Shown piece by piece: positions 31,383 to 40,048 of a DNA stretch of 64,000 bases. The notes beneath the pieces are model-generated. The model saw nothing but the letters and a program-made list of their open reading frames with translations. It was not told where the DNA came from and did not search any database. Positions within the stretch are counted from its first letter, which is position 1, and each line of letters begins with the position of its first letter. A program made the position numbers and the translations under genes. The stretch covers positions 2,157,501 through 2,221,500 of the forward strand of contig JAJOZX010000090.1 in assembly GCA_023014485.1 (NCBI GenBank), in the 5' to 3' direction. The DNA is from Bathynomus jamesi. Taxonomy: Eukaryota > Arthropoda > Malacostraca > Isopoda > Cirolanidae.

Positions 31383-31769
31383 TCAGTCAAAAAAGTGGTC
31401 AACCATAGGTTTCATTCGCTTACAGCACTTCTTTTTTGATAGCCTTTTACGTTTAATACCACGTGACCCCTTCTTCTTCTTCCGGGCAGCCCGCTTCTTC
31501 CCGCCACCACGCATTTTTCTCTTTGCATCTTTGATGATTTCGTCCCGTGTACGCTTTAAATGTTTTTTTAGAGCTTCTTTAGGTTTAGCCCCGGCCAATA
31601 TGTCTTCTGCAGTGTTAAGGCCTGATTGTAGCGCTTTCCTTCCAAGGTATCTGGCACCCCTCTTCAGCAAAGGAACAGCCGTACGTAGTATGGATGAAAA
31701 AATGGACCCAAGTCCACTACCGCGCTGGTATCGCATCCCTCGATAGACGGTGAAAGGCTTTCTATCCAT
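31383..31769 (-). CDS. basic virion core-type protein (pX/pVI-like)
   Basis: A 128-residue protein. Its N-terminal part is amphipathic (SIFSSILRTAVPLLKRGARY), its middle is helical, and its C-terminus is very rich in Lys/Arg (KKRAARKKKKGSRGIKRKR). Two sites fit the adenain rule Q/M-x-G-x/G: QRGS|G near residue 18 and MRGG|G near residue 88. Small proteins of this kind are conserved in Polintons and are compared with adenovirus core or membrane-active proteins. The stop of the penton gene overlaps its start codon region by one base. DNA binding is inferred from composition. Confidence 0.78.
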   Translation of the reverse strand: MDRKPFTVYRGMRYQRGSGLGSIFSSILRTAVPLLKRGARYLGRKALQSGLNTAEDILAGAKPKEALKKHLKRTRDEIIKDAKRKMRGGGKKRAARKKKKGSRGIKRKRLSKKKCCKRMKPMVDHFFD

Positions 31770-32626
31770 TATAACTCAGTGCGTCGAAAGTGTAGCTTCA
31801 CTGTTAAGCTCCCGTTACCGAATGGGAAGTTTTCACCCTCAATCGTTCTTATATATATTGTGATATTGGTTATTAAATTAGTTGCGACATTCACATAATG
31901 GGGTCTGTCATATGTAATACTCAAACTCCTTCCTCTATGGTTGGGGATGTGAGCAATGCGCAGCAGGCGTGCCTGGGTATCCCCAACAAACTGGTGCTCC
32001 ACTATATTACTGTAAATATAGCACATGTCTGGGGACCTTTCAGCCAATTTCTCCATCTTCAATTGATACATTAATCTGGACAAGTCATGCTGTGTCTCGT
32101 GAAATGTGTCTCTTTGGAAGACTGCGCTATAGCGGCCATTGGCTAGAATTTGGAACTTTCTATGGTCTTTAATACGTCTGTTAGTCTTTGATTTTAGGAT
32201 TAGTGTATGTGCAGGGTTGTTTACGACTTCGTATACTAAATCATTCGTAAGGTTTGAGTTTCTTAAACTTACGTTTAAGCCTCTCACAACATCCTCGGCC
32301 GAACCATATTGACCCGGCCCTAGTCTTACTTCTGTACTGTAATACCGTGCAATCTTAGTCCGAGCGATGCGCATAGTTTCATCCATAGCTACCCCAGCTT
32401 TTTCACACTCGTCAATGTCTCTAAGAATCGTAAAAACGGTTTCTTTATGTTCAATATTTAAAAAGACGGTGTCCAGCTGAATTTCGCATATCCCCACCTC
32501 ATACGAATCACGACCCAATTCAATGTGCCCATGGAGTTCTGTTACAAAGTTGGCTAGTGTGTTGTTAGGGTGTACAGACAGGGACGAGGAGGACGGGAGT
32601 GTGACGTAGAAATGGTTAGGAGCCAT
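31769..32626 (-). CDS. mCP: minor capsid (penton-like) protein
   Basis: A 285-residue protein. The start MAPNHFYVTLPSSSSLSVHP then NNTLANFVTEL, and GRDSYEVGICEIQL, are hallmark segments of the Polinton penton-type single jelly roll protein. By family knowledge it occupies the capsid vertices. The C-terminal part (GNGSLTVKLHFRRTEL) ends in a typical strand. It lies 8 bases from the integrase stop and shares one base with the next gene. No internal damage. Confidence 0.88.
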   Translation of the reverse strand: MAPNHFYVTLPSSSSLSVHPNNTLANFVTELHGHIELGRDSYEVGICEIQLDTVFLNIEHKETVFTILRDIDECEKAGVAMDETMRIARTKIARYYSTEVRLGPGQYGSAEDVVRGLNVSLRNSNLTNDLVYEVVNNPAHTLILKSKTNRRIKDHRKFQILANGRYSAVFQRDTFHETQHDLSRLMYQLKMEKLAERSPDMCYIYSNIVEHQFVGDTQARLLRIAHIPNHRGRSLSITYDRPHYVNVATNLITNITIYIRTIEGENFPFGNGSLTVKLHFRRTEL

Positions 32627-32634
32627 GTTGCATA

Positions 32635-33693
32635 CTATTTAAGCTTCATTATTGCATCAGCTTTTATATAGGTGTTGAAGCTTTCTGGGTACCCTAGCCA
32701 TTTCACCAGGTACATTTTTCTCCTTCCTGAACCTTTGCTTCCTAAAATTTTCTCAATTTTAAACACATTTTTTTCTAAATTAAACGCAACTTTCTGCAAT
32801 TCCTCGCGGTAAAAGCCTCCTGAGATTTCTTCCCCATTCAAATCTTCAATGTAATACATCATTATCTCACCTTTAGGTCTCACAGCCCTAACTTTAAAAA
32901 TCTCGCGTGTCCATCCTTGCTCAAAACCCTTTGCGAATTTATTCCCCGAACGCGACAGCCTTACATAATCATTGATTTTGAAGCGCGCAGAGTGTGGTGG
33001 TGGTGGTGATCCATCTCTTCTCGGGAGCGTACCTCTTTCTAAAACTTCGTTAGGTGTTGTCCCAATCGTGCGATGGTGTGAGCGGTTGTAGGATGATGCC
33101 AATGATTCCAGAATGTCTAGAAATCTGTATGTGTTTTTATGTGTAAAATAACGGTGCATGCGTTCCTTTATGGTGCGCTGAACTCTTTCAGCTAAAGAAG
33201 CCTTATGTATAGAATTGGTTGTGTAATAGCTGATATTAAACTCTGTCAACATGTTCTGAAAAGCACGGCCTATAAATTCCTTCCCCATATCCGTACAAAA
33301 ATAGCCAGGAACCCTGTTTTCTTTTAACATTAGCGTTTTGGTGGCTTTAGCAACTGTTTCAGGTGATTTATTTTTCAGAGGAACTAGCCACAGATATCTA
33401 GAGAATACGTCTATTATGAATAGAATGTAGCGGTAACCATCGTTATACACAGAATATCTTTGCATGTCTGTTAAATCTGCTTGCCAAATAGAATCAATCG
33501 AGGAAGCCGTTGTCTTGGCTGTTTTAAACCTTTTTCTCACAGGCTTATGAAGCGTATAAGCGTCCTGCTCCCTCAAAAATCTTTCAACATCTTTTTTTCC
33601 TACTCCGTAAACACTTCTGTACAGTCTATCTACGCCGCCGTAAGAGGATGGGGTAGAAATGTCATAATAGCGTTTAGTTAATACGTTAGCCAT
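32635..33693 (-). CDS. INT: retrovirus-type integrase with chromodomain
   Basis: A 352-residue protein. An N-terminal LYRSVYGVGKKDVERFL region leads into an rve catalytic core with Asp73 (WQADLTDM), Asp135 (FCTDMGKEF) and Glu169 (KASLAERVQRT). The last two are 33 residues apart, as in Polinton integrases. The C-terminus (FKIEKILGSK, MYLVKWLGYP) is a chromodomain-like fold, which in related elements can guide integration to chromatin. It would insert the element and make the 6-bp duplication seen at the ends. The first 16 bases overlap the end of the preceding gene. Confidence 0.95.
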   Translation of the reverse strand: MANVLTKRYYDISTPSSYGGVDRLYRSVYGVGKKDVERFLREQDAYTLHKPVRKRFKTAKTTASSIDSIWQADLTDMQRYSVYNDGYRYILFIIDVFSRYLWLVPLKNKSPETVAKATKTLMLKENRVPGYFCTDMGKEFIGRAFQNMLTEFNISYYTTNSIHKASLAERVQRTIKERMHRYFTHKNTYRFLDILESLASSYNRSHHRTIGTTPNEVLERGTLPRRDGSPPPPHSARFKINDYVRLSRSGNKFAKGFEQGWTREIFKVRAVRPKGEIMMYYIEDLNGEEISGGFYREELQKVAFNLEKNVFKIEKILGSKGSGRRKMYLVKWLGYPESFNTYIKADAIMKLK

Positions 33694-34418
33694 TTGCGTA
33701 TTTTAGAGGCACGTGGGTAGGGTTGGTTTAACCTCTTCTTGCTCCTCTTCAAAGGTGTTACCGCCGGGGGTGACGGCGCCTTCAATTGTGTCACAGGCGT
33801 TGCATGTTCCAAGTCTTTTAACCTGTTCAGATTTCCTATCAACGTTTTAGGGACATTTATTTGTTGTAGTCTTGCTTTAATATGCTTCCATCCTGATGGT
33901 GATGGCCTATCCCACTTTCTCACCAGATCATGGACAATGTCTACGATATTCGATCCCTGTACCTTTGATCCTTCCACAATGATCTCCCCTGTATCGGTCC
34001 ATTGTATGGCGGGATCCTCATTCAATAGATTATAAAGACTTAAGCCTTTACTCCTCAATGTAAGTGGGAGGGTATTTTTTAATACATGTTCGATATGTTG
34101 TGTGGCTAATCTTTTTGGTTGGTCAGCTGTATCGTCGGGCTCAGATCCTATGTCGCCATGTCCATCGTCCCCCGTGCTGTGCCTAATAACCACAGGAATC
34201 TCTGTAGGGCTCTTATAATTTTCGTACTCGTGAAGAAATTTCTGCAGAGCTTCTTGGTATAAGATTCTTTTCTCATCAGGTGTTTTTTCACTGTTTAATA
34301 GGGCTAACAATTCGCTTTCCATTCTTTTAAGTCTGCTTTTACGGGGATCTAGATACGTGTCTGGATTCCTTTGCAGTGAAGCGTACACCTCGTGGGGAAT
34401 CACTACCACTTTCTTCAT
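33678..34418 (-). CDS. conserved Polinton protein of unknown function
   Basis: A 246-residue protein. The N-terminal third is a charged coiled-coil-like region (KSRLKRMESELLALLNSEKT). The middle is acidic (STGDDGHGDIGSEPDD). The C-terminal third has a conserved core: LYNLLNEDPAIQWTDTGEI, GSNIVDIVHDLVRKWDRPSP, then GWKHIKARLQQINVPKTLI. I recall the same core from many Polinton neighbourhoods, always near the ATPase and integrase, but no function is established. The basic tail (RSKKRLNQPYPRASKIRKW) may bind nucleic acid. It overlaps the integrase start by 16 bases and the next gene by one. Confidence 0.8.
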   Translation of the reverse strand: MKKVVVIPHEVYASLQRNPDTYLDPRKSRLKRMESELLALLNSEKTPDEKRILYQEALQKFLHEYENYKSPTEIPVVIRHSTGDDGHGDIGSEPDDTADQPKRLATQHIEHVLKNTLPLTLRSKGLSLYNLLNEDPAIQWTDTGEIIVEGSKVQGSNIVDIVHDLVRKWDRPSPSGWKHIKARLQQINVPKTLIGNLNRLKDLEHATPVTQLKAPSPPAVTPLKRSKKRLNQPYPRASKIRKWLTY

Positions 34419-34741
34419 TATATTAATCTAGTCAGTAAAGGACCCAAAACTGAAAATAAGATGGGGAGAAATGACCCTCCTGTTTGTACAATAATTCGTT
34501 TTTTCTTCGCTACAGTTTGGCTTTTACGAGCGAGTGCACGTATTATGTTCTTGTAGCGGCGTAGGCGAGCCTTCTGATGGGTTTTCATTGATACATTGCA
34601 ATTTATAACGTTAAGACAGATTTCACAGATGCATTTTAAAAAGTCGGCATCGATATTTTTAATAAACATCTGCTGCAATGCCCGGGGCAGTCGATGATAG
34701 ATTTTTATTAATTCACGGTATTTCTTTAGTCTCTTTGTCAT
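34418..34741 (-). CDS. small protein with cleavable hydrophobic tail (virion type)
   Basis: A 107-residue protein. The N-terminal 85 residues are basic and helical (KRLKKYRELIKIYHRLPRAL; three cysteines in CICEICLNVINC). The tail VQTGGSFLPILFSVLGPLLT is hydrophobic. QTGG|S fits the adenain cleavage rule and would free the last 18 residues, SFLPILFSVLGPLLTRLI. Similar GGFLP-type tails occur in a conserved Polinton protein. A membrane-active role in particle entry, as for adenovirus pVI, is a guess by analogy. It overlaps the ATPase stop by 4 bases. Confidence 0.75.
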   Translation of the reverse strand: MTKRLKKYRELIKIYHRLPRALQQMFIKNIDADFLKCICEICLNVINCNVSMKTHQKARLRRYKNIIRALARKSQTVAKKKRIIVQTGGSFLPILFSVLGPLLTRLI

Positions 34742-35376
34742 TCTGGAATATACACCGTTTCAGGCTCGTTTGGAAATATATTCGTTCGCAGAAGCACTCT
34801 AAACGTGTTTCGCGGATGAAGGTCGCAAAGCAAATATCCGTAACGCGTGCTTGTAGCTTCTTTATAAACTTCCAAAAACTCCTTACGCTGATTCGGGAAC
34901 ATTTGATTGGCTAATACCCCAATTTGTGATACATCTCTACGTTGCGCGAATAAGACTAGATATTGCGTATTTAACGACACATCGCGCATGTATCTATTTT
35001 TGAAAAATAGATTCTGATTGATGAAGAACACGCTTATGTTAAGATGGTGGGAGAATACTGTAAATGTCTCGGCAAACGTTTTATCCATCTCCAACATGAG
35101 ATCGTCAATTACAATGATTGTATGTTCATTTCCCTTTAACGAATTAACGTCATATACGCCTTTGTGGAACAAAATATCATCTTGGTACTCGTTGAACACT
35201 GATTGATACGTCGAATAGCACCATATAACTTTACGCACAAATTTCGAGAACATCTCTCCCTTTTCTTTAATGATTTTAAGCATAAACACAGTTTTACCAC
35301 ATCCTGTAGGTCCAGATATAATACATGTGGATGGGCTCGTGAATCTGAATTTTTCTACAGAGTCCATTTCTAACAC
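34738..35376 (-). CDS. ATP: genome-packaging ATPase (FtsK/HerA, A32-like)
   Basis: A 212-residue ATPase. The Walker A motif is GPTGCGKT (residues 22-29) and Walker B is IIVIDD (87-92). A FFINQNLFFKNRYMRDVSLN segment after it is typical of the Polinton/adintovirus packaging ATPase. By family knowledge it pumps DNA into the capsid. It is the first gene of the minus-strand block. Its start codon lies only 14 bases from the first codon of the divergent polymerase frame, so the promoters of the two must overlap coding sequence. Confidence 0.93.
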   Translation of the reverse strand: MLEMDSVEKFRFTSPSTCIISGPTGCGKTVFMLKIIKEKGEMFSKFVRKVIWCYSTYQSVFNEYQDDILFHKGVYDVNSLKGNEHTIIVIDDLMLEMDKTFAETFTVFSHHLNISVFFINQNLFFKNRYMRDVSLNTQYLVLFAQRRDVSQIGVLANQMFPNQRKEFLEVYKEATSTRYGYLLCDLHPRNTFRVLLRTNIFPNEPETVYIPE

Positions 35377-35389
35377 GTCACACTCCTAA

Positions 35390-37903
35390 GTGGGTCATTT
35401 ACAAAATATTACAAATTTTGAGTGCTGTTCCTTATATTTCTTCTCCCACAGAACCGTGAATGACGATGAGGTAGAGCAGCCCATCATTACGGATGACCTC
35501 GACGACAGTGTAGTTGTGATCTCCTCCCCTGCCAACGAACCCTCACCAGCGACACCGGTAGCACGTCCAAAGCGGAGGTATGAGAACCCCACGTCAGGTA
35601 TAAAGCGCCCGAAATACGCGCCTGTTGCAGCGGTAATAGATCCCCAACCCTCAACCTCTTACGCAACAAGCCCCCCAGCAGCACCTCCCGCTAATATATC
35701 CCCTTATTCATCCGCCGCCCCCCGTTCTGTTAAGTCTACAATAATAGAGCCCCAACCCTCAACCTCCTACGCAACAGACCCCCCAGCAGCACCTTCCGCT
35801 AATATACCCCCTAATTCATCTGCCGCCCCCCGTTCTGTTGAGGATGGTATAACGCTCGAATTGGTGCGATCCGCAGCCCCCACCCCAGCCTTGACTAGAA
35901 ATCGGTATAGAGTCAGGGTCGACCCTAGAGTCATGTATAGCAATGGAATTGAGCGCGGGTTACGCCGGGTTGTACAGCATATTATAGAGTTTGCTCTTCA
36001 GAATCGTGACGAGCGTGAAGTCAGGACGAGTCTGTCCTTTGGATTCGGGTCAGATGACGGTGATGTAGACGATTATTGGGTGATAGTGCCATTTAGACGT
36101 TTGGCGGCTGAAGATGTAGAATATATATTAGGACGTATAATGCAAGCCGCCCAAAGTAGTATAGCCTTCAATATGGACAACTTCACGGTAAATATTGACC
36201 ATGTATACCGTGTTGCGGGTCATAGTGCCATACCGTATACTCTTAACTTCAATTCTCCGACTATTTACCGAAAGCATATAAACGTCGATCGTGGTTGCGG
36301 CTTTATAGCAGTACTCTTAGCACGTATGTTTACTGTACAAAATACACGAACTCAAAAAATTTGGTTGCCTACAGTCGTGGAGCGTGCCCGTAAACTAGCT
36401 GTAGACTGTGAACTTGAATTTGACTGTAATATGGGTCCTGAAGAGCTGAGAAGGGTAGAACAGGAAATGAATGTCCGCATAGTTGTGTTTGGGTTGGATG
36501 ATCGTCGTAGGACTGTGTATGTTTTTAAAAGCTGTGTGAGAGATCGTACAAGACCCCTACTTATTTTAGGATTGTCAGGGACAACGTATCTCCCCATCCG
36601 TAATATAAGGGGGCTTTACGCTAGTTATGACAAAAGTCGAAAATATGGGAGACATCATGATTTGTGTAAGGGGTGCCTCGAGTTTGCGGATGATATAGTG
36701 AGACATTGTAAAGAATGTCACATGGTATGTGAGCAGTGTAAAAGCACCAAATGTGAAAGCCGTGTAGTTGAAGCTGAGAAGAGAGACTGTGATGTGTGTA
36801 GACGCGCATTTTTCAATAATATCTGTTTTGATTTCCATAAATCAATTGGCACGTGCAGGAAAATGAGAATCTGTGAATGTGGTATGTTTCACACAATGGA
36901 TAATTGGGGGAAATTTAAGCACAAGTGTGACATAATTCACTGTCCTACATGCCAGGAGGAATATAAGGCGGATGGAGTAAAGCATGTATGTTATATGAAA
37001 GATGCTAAGCCTAAAAATAACCCTTGTATAACTGTATACTACGATATAGAAACATATACGAACGCTGAAACCAAAGAGGTAATTCCACATTTACTTGTGA
37101 GCCAGACCATCTGTGATGAGTGTATGGGTATCGAATGTGACGAGTGCCCCAAATGTGGTAAACGGACAAACGTTTTTAAAACGAATGTCCGCGATAGTCC
37201 TGTGAAACTATTTGTGTCCTATATTGTCAAGTTAGCCGACAAGTTCAAAAAAATGACTGTGTATATTCTCGCCCATAACGGGGCAAAGTTTGACACGCAG
37301 TTCCTTTATAAGGAGTTGCTTGAACACGAATCCTCTGAGATATTTACAGGTGATCCATTGAAAAGAGGCAACAAATTAATACAGATGCAGATAAGAGGCA
37401 ATGTACAATTTAAAGATACTTTATTATTCACACCTTGTAAATTAGCAAAGCTACCCAAGGTGATGGGAGTAGCAGCTGAAGTTTCCAAAGGATACTTCCC
37501 TTACACTTTCCTCACCAGCGAGACTTTAAACTACGTAGGCCCACCACCCCCCAAACATTATTTTGACTGTATGGATGAACGTGAAGACTTTGATCGATAC
37601 TACGACAGTTTTAATGAAAGTAACCCTTATAATATAGCTGATGAATGTGAGCGTTATTGCGTGAATGATGTGCGCGTGCTTAGAGTATGTTTCCAGGCCT
37701 TTAGAAGGATGTACATAGCCCGTTTCAAATGCGATCCACTGCAAGTCGCAACCACCATCGCATCATTATGTTTTACGGTGTTCAAGAATAACTTCATGCC
37801 TAAAGACACCTTAGCCATTATTCACCGAAACAACCCCGCAGTTACGGACACAAGGCTATTTACTGGCTCATACACCTACAGCAACAGACAGGTGTATACA
37901 TAA
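35390..37903 (+). CDS. polB: protein-primed DNA polymerase B, N-terminal and exonuclease part
   Basis: The first 837 codons of the polymerase gene. The layout is: a disordered Pro/Ser-rich start with a tandem repeat (PQPSTSYAT at about 85 and 121); a region at about 295-400 with an OTU-like look (NVDRGCGFIAVLLARMF, a possible catalytic Cys); a Cys-rich zinc-finger-like region (425-535); and the 3'-5' exonuclease with Exo I YYDIET (Asp552, Glu554), Exo II AHNGAKFD (Asp635) and Exo III YCVND (Tyr756, Asp760). There is no proper ATG at the start: the frame opens at GTG after a stop, and the first in-frame ATG is codon 182. TTCTTCTCCCACAG (to 35451) is a good splice acceptor, so an upstream exon is likely. 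The frame stops at 37903, after a shift near 37850. Confidence 0.92.
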   Translation: MGHLQNITNFECCSLYFFSHRTVNDDEVEQPIITDDLDDSVVVISSPANEPSPATPVARPKRRYENPTSGIKRPKYAPVAAVIDPQPSTSYATSPPAAPPANISPYSSAAPRSVKSTIIEPQPSTSYATDPPAAPSANIPPNSSAAPRSVEDGITLELVRSAAPTPALTRNRYRVRVDPRVMYSNGIERGLRRVVQHIIEFALQNRDEREVRTSLSFGFGSDDGDVDDYWVIVPFRRLAAEDVEYILGRIMQAAQSSIAFNMDNFTVNIDHVYRVAGHSAIPYTLNFNSPTIYRKHINVDRGCGFIAVLLARMFTVQNTRTQKIWLPTVVERARKLAVDCELEFDCNMGPEELRRVEQEMNVRIVVFGLDDRRRTVYVFKSCVRDRTRPLLILGLSGTTYLPIRNIRGLYASYDKSRKYGRHHDLCKGCLEFADDIVRHCKECHMVCEQCKSTKCESRVVEAEKRDCDVCRRAFFNNICFDFHKSIGTCRKMRICECGMFHTMDNWGKFKHKCDIIHCPTCQEEYKADGVKHVCYMKDAKPKNNPCITVYYDIETYTNAETKEVIPHLLVSQTICDECMGIECDECPKCGKRTNVFKTNVRDSPVKLFVSYIVKLADKFKKMTVYILAHNGAKFDTQFLYKELLEHESSEIFTGDPLKRGNKLIQMQIRGNVQFKDTLLFTPCKLAKLPKVMGVAAEVSKGYFPYTFLTSETLNYVGPPPPKHYFDCMDEREDFDRYYDSFNESNPYNIADECERYCVNDVRVLRVCFQAFRRMYIARFKCDPLQVATTIASLCFTVFKNNFMPKDTLAIIHRNNPAVTDTRLFTGSYTYSNRQVYT

Positions 37904-39621
37904 AGCACGCCCGCAACACGGGTGAAGTACCCATTAAGATTAATGGACGTGTTTTTTGGGTTGATGGGTTAAGTGAAAACCGTGTCACTGGTGTGAAGAC
38001 TGTGTACTCCTTTAACGGTTGCTGGTGGCATGGATGCCCCCGTCCTGAGTGCGGAATCACCGGAGATATCCACGGTAGGTCTCCTGCCGACTGTCTCGCA
38101 TCAACCCGCACCCGCGATCAACTTATAGGATCACAGTTCACTCACAAAGTCTTGTGGGAGCATGAATATGATGCACGGATGGAGACAGACGAGGTGTACC
38201 GTGAGGAAATAAAAACGATCAAGCGTTCAATGGTGCTGGATCCTCTCAAATGTGGTGATAGCTTGTTTGGAGGACGTACAAATCCTTTCAGACTATACTT
38301 TCCACCTACGGAGGGCGTGAAGCTCCATTACTACGATTTCTGTTCTTTATACCCATACGTGATGAAGAGCAATCCGTACCCCGTGGGCGCTCCTGAGAAA
38401 CTGGTGGGACCTAGCCTACCCTCCATCAATGAATTTTCAAAAAATTTGAATGATCGTTACTTTGGGCTCTCTTTCGTAGACGTACTCCCCCCACGCAATT
38501 TATGGATGCCGATCTTACCTGTCGTTATCGACGACAAGCTCATGTTTCCCCTGTGCGTGAAGTGCGCGGAAGAGGATAACGGCGAATGTAACCATATACC
38601 CCACCAGCGTAAGATCAGAGGCGTATATACAAGTCCTGAGTTGGCCCTAGCCGTACGCCATGGTTATAGAATACTGAAGATACATGAGGTGTGGAGGTTT
38701 CAGAAGCTACCCAACCTTTTCACACCATATATAAACACCTTTTTGAAGGATAAGGTTGAGGCATCAGGGTATCCGCGAGGAGTTGATACCGAAGATGAAA
38801 AGTCTGCCTATATTCAACGTTACCGCGACCGCGAAGGTATACAACTTGATCGTGTCCAAATTGTAAAGAATCCTGGCAAGCGCTTTAGTGCAAAGTTGTG
38901 TCTAAACAGTCTATGGGGAAAATTTGCGCAGAATACCGGCAGAGGGAGCATTCATTTGGCACAAAGTTATAGCGATGTCTGGGATTATGCCAATGCCCCC
39001 GATAAAGAGGTCATGGAGATCGTAAATGTAGGTAATACTTACGTAATAAAGTACAACAACACTGAATTTGCCACAGATACCTCAAGGGTTACAAACATAC
39101 CTGTGGCCAGCTTCACAACAGCCTACGCCCGTATAAAACTTTGGGGTCTATTGCATTCTCTTGGGCGGAGAGTATTGTATGCCGATACAGATAGCGTGAT
39201 ATTCACAGAGAGGGAGGGTGAATACATGCCCACTATTGGGGAGTTCCTCGGCGAGCTCACTGATGAGATCAAGGATGAGTATGGGGACAACGCATACGCC
39301 GACTCTTTTGCCTCAACAGGACCTAAGACTTATGGGGTACGGGTCAGGGTGGGGGAGGAAATGAAATATATCGTGAAGGCAAAGGGTATTACGCTCAACC
39401 ATGCGAATCGGGAGGTTGTTAACTTTGAGTCGTTGAAGGATCTAGTATGTTTGGACGATGATGAACAACCTCCCCAACTAATTGTAGGCACCCACAATTT
39501 TCGGGCGCAGAAGCTGGGGGGCGTGAAGGAACTTAGGGGTACGAAGGTGTGCCGTAACACCTATAGGAAACGTTACCAGTTACCTGGTACCTATGATACC
39601 GTACCCTTTGGATACCAATGA
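37855..39621 (+). CDS. polB: protein-primed DNA polymerase B, polymerase part (other frame)
   Basis: It continues the polymerase in the -1 frame. Family-typical text begins at about 37855 (KAIYWLIHLQQQTGVYIKHA), before the GTG at 37993. Next come TVYSFNGCWWHGCPRPECG, motif A YYDFCSLYPYV, motif B KRFSAKLCLNSLWGKF, motif C VLYADTDSVIF and the KAKGI motif. All catalytic residues are present. With the upstream part the total is about 1,430 codons, normal to large for Polintons. The join is a frameshift between about 37845 and 37860, with no slippery heptamer visible, so mutation or sequencing error is likelier than programmed shifting. A poly(A) signal follows at 39844. Confidence 0.92.
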   Translation, partial: AIYWLIHLQQQTGVYIKHARNTGEVPIKINGRVFWVDGLSENRVTGVKTVYSFNGCWWHGCPRPECGITGDIHGRSPADCLASTRTRDQLIGSQFTHKVLWEHEYDARMETDEVYREEIKTIKRSMVLDPLKCGDSLFGGRTNPFRLYFPPTEGVKLHYYDFCSLYPYVMKSNPYPVGAPEKLVGPSLPSINEFSKNLNDRYFGLSFVDVLPPRNLWMPILPVVIDDKLMFPLCVKCAEEDNGECNHIPHQRKIRGVYTSPELALAVRHGYRILKIHEVWRFQKLPNLFTPYINTFLKDKVEASGYPRGVDTEDEKSAYIQRYRDREGIQLDRVQIVKNPGKRFSAKLCLNSLWGKFAQNTGRGSIHLAQSYSDVWDYANAPDKEVMEIVNVGNTYVIKYNNTEFATDTSRVTNIPVASFTTAYARIKLWGLLHSLGRRVLYADTDSVIFTEREGEYMPTIGEFLGELTDEIKDEYGDNAYADSFASTGPKTYGVRVRVGEEMKYIVKAKGITLNHANREVVNFESLKDLVCLDDDEQPPQLIVGTHNFRAQKLGGVKELRGTKVCRNTYRKRYQLPGTYDTVPFGYQ

Positions 39622-39663
39622 TGCTTCTATTGTTAACTCACACGTCTTGTATATAATCGTATC

Positions 39664-39850
39664 TATTGATTTATTACACGTATTTGTAAATATATATATA
39701 TAACTTGAATATCTCGTTCATTAAATCGTATTTGTAAAATTGATTTATTACACGTATTTGTAAATATATATATATATAACTTGAATATCTCGTTTATTAA
39801 ATCGTATTTGTAAATATATATAACTTGAATATCTCGTTTGTTAAATAAAT
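39664..39850 (+). repeat. 78-bp tandem repeat after the polymerase gene
   Basis: TTGATTTATTACACGTATTT ... ACTTGAATATCTCGTT(C/T) occurs twice completely and once in part. It lies in the 3' UTR of the polymerase gene; the minus-strand frame across it is an artefact. Confidence 0.8.
39844..39849 (+). terminator. poly(A) signal of the polymerase gene
   Basis: AATAAA, 222 bp after the stop at 39621. Confidence 0.5.
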
Positions 39851-39879
39851 CATGTTTCAAATAGCGTTTCACTTTCTCC

Positions 39880-39881
<2 letters not shown>

Positions 39882-39918
<37 letters not shown>
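39882..39918 (+). repeat. (TG)n tract ending in CAG
   Basis: About 18 TG units followed by CAG|GTGAAAG. It may be only a microsatellite, but a pyrimidine-poor splice acceptor before the next gene is possible. Confidence 0.7.
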
Positions 39919-39920
<2 letters not shown>

Positions 39921-40048
39921 GTGAAAGTTCTAAGCTCCGCCCACTGTAAGACCGTGAGTCATGCTACTATCTGGGAGTCCCTGCGTGGTCAGTCGACCGC
40001 AGTAAGCCCGAGAGATCAGACGTGTATTCAGATCAGACGTGTATTCAA

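Noticed and set aside
30017..32172. Plus-strand ORFs inside the capsid block
   Set aside because: They are shadows of intact minus-strand genes with clear family matches.
37840..37865. Programmed -1 frameshift in the polymerase
   Set aside because: No slippery heptamer or evident downstream structure; a simple indel is the likelier cause.
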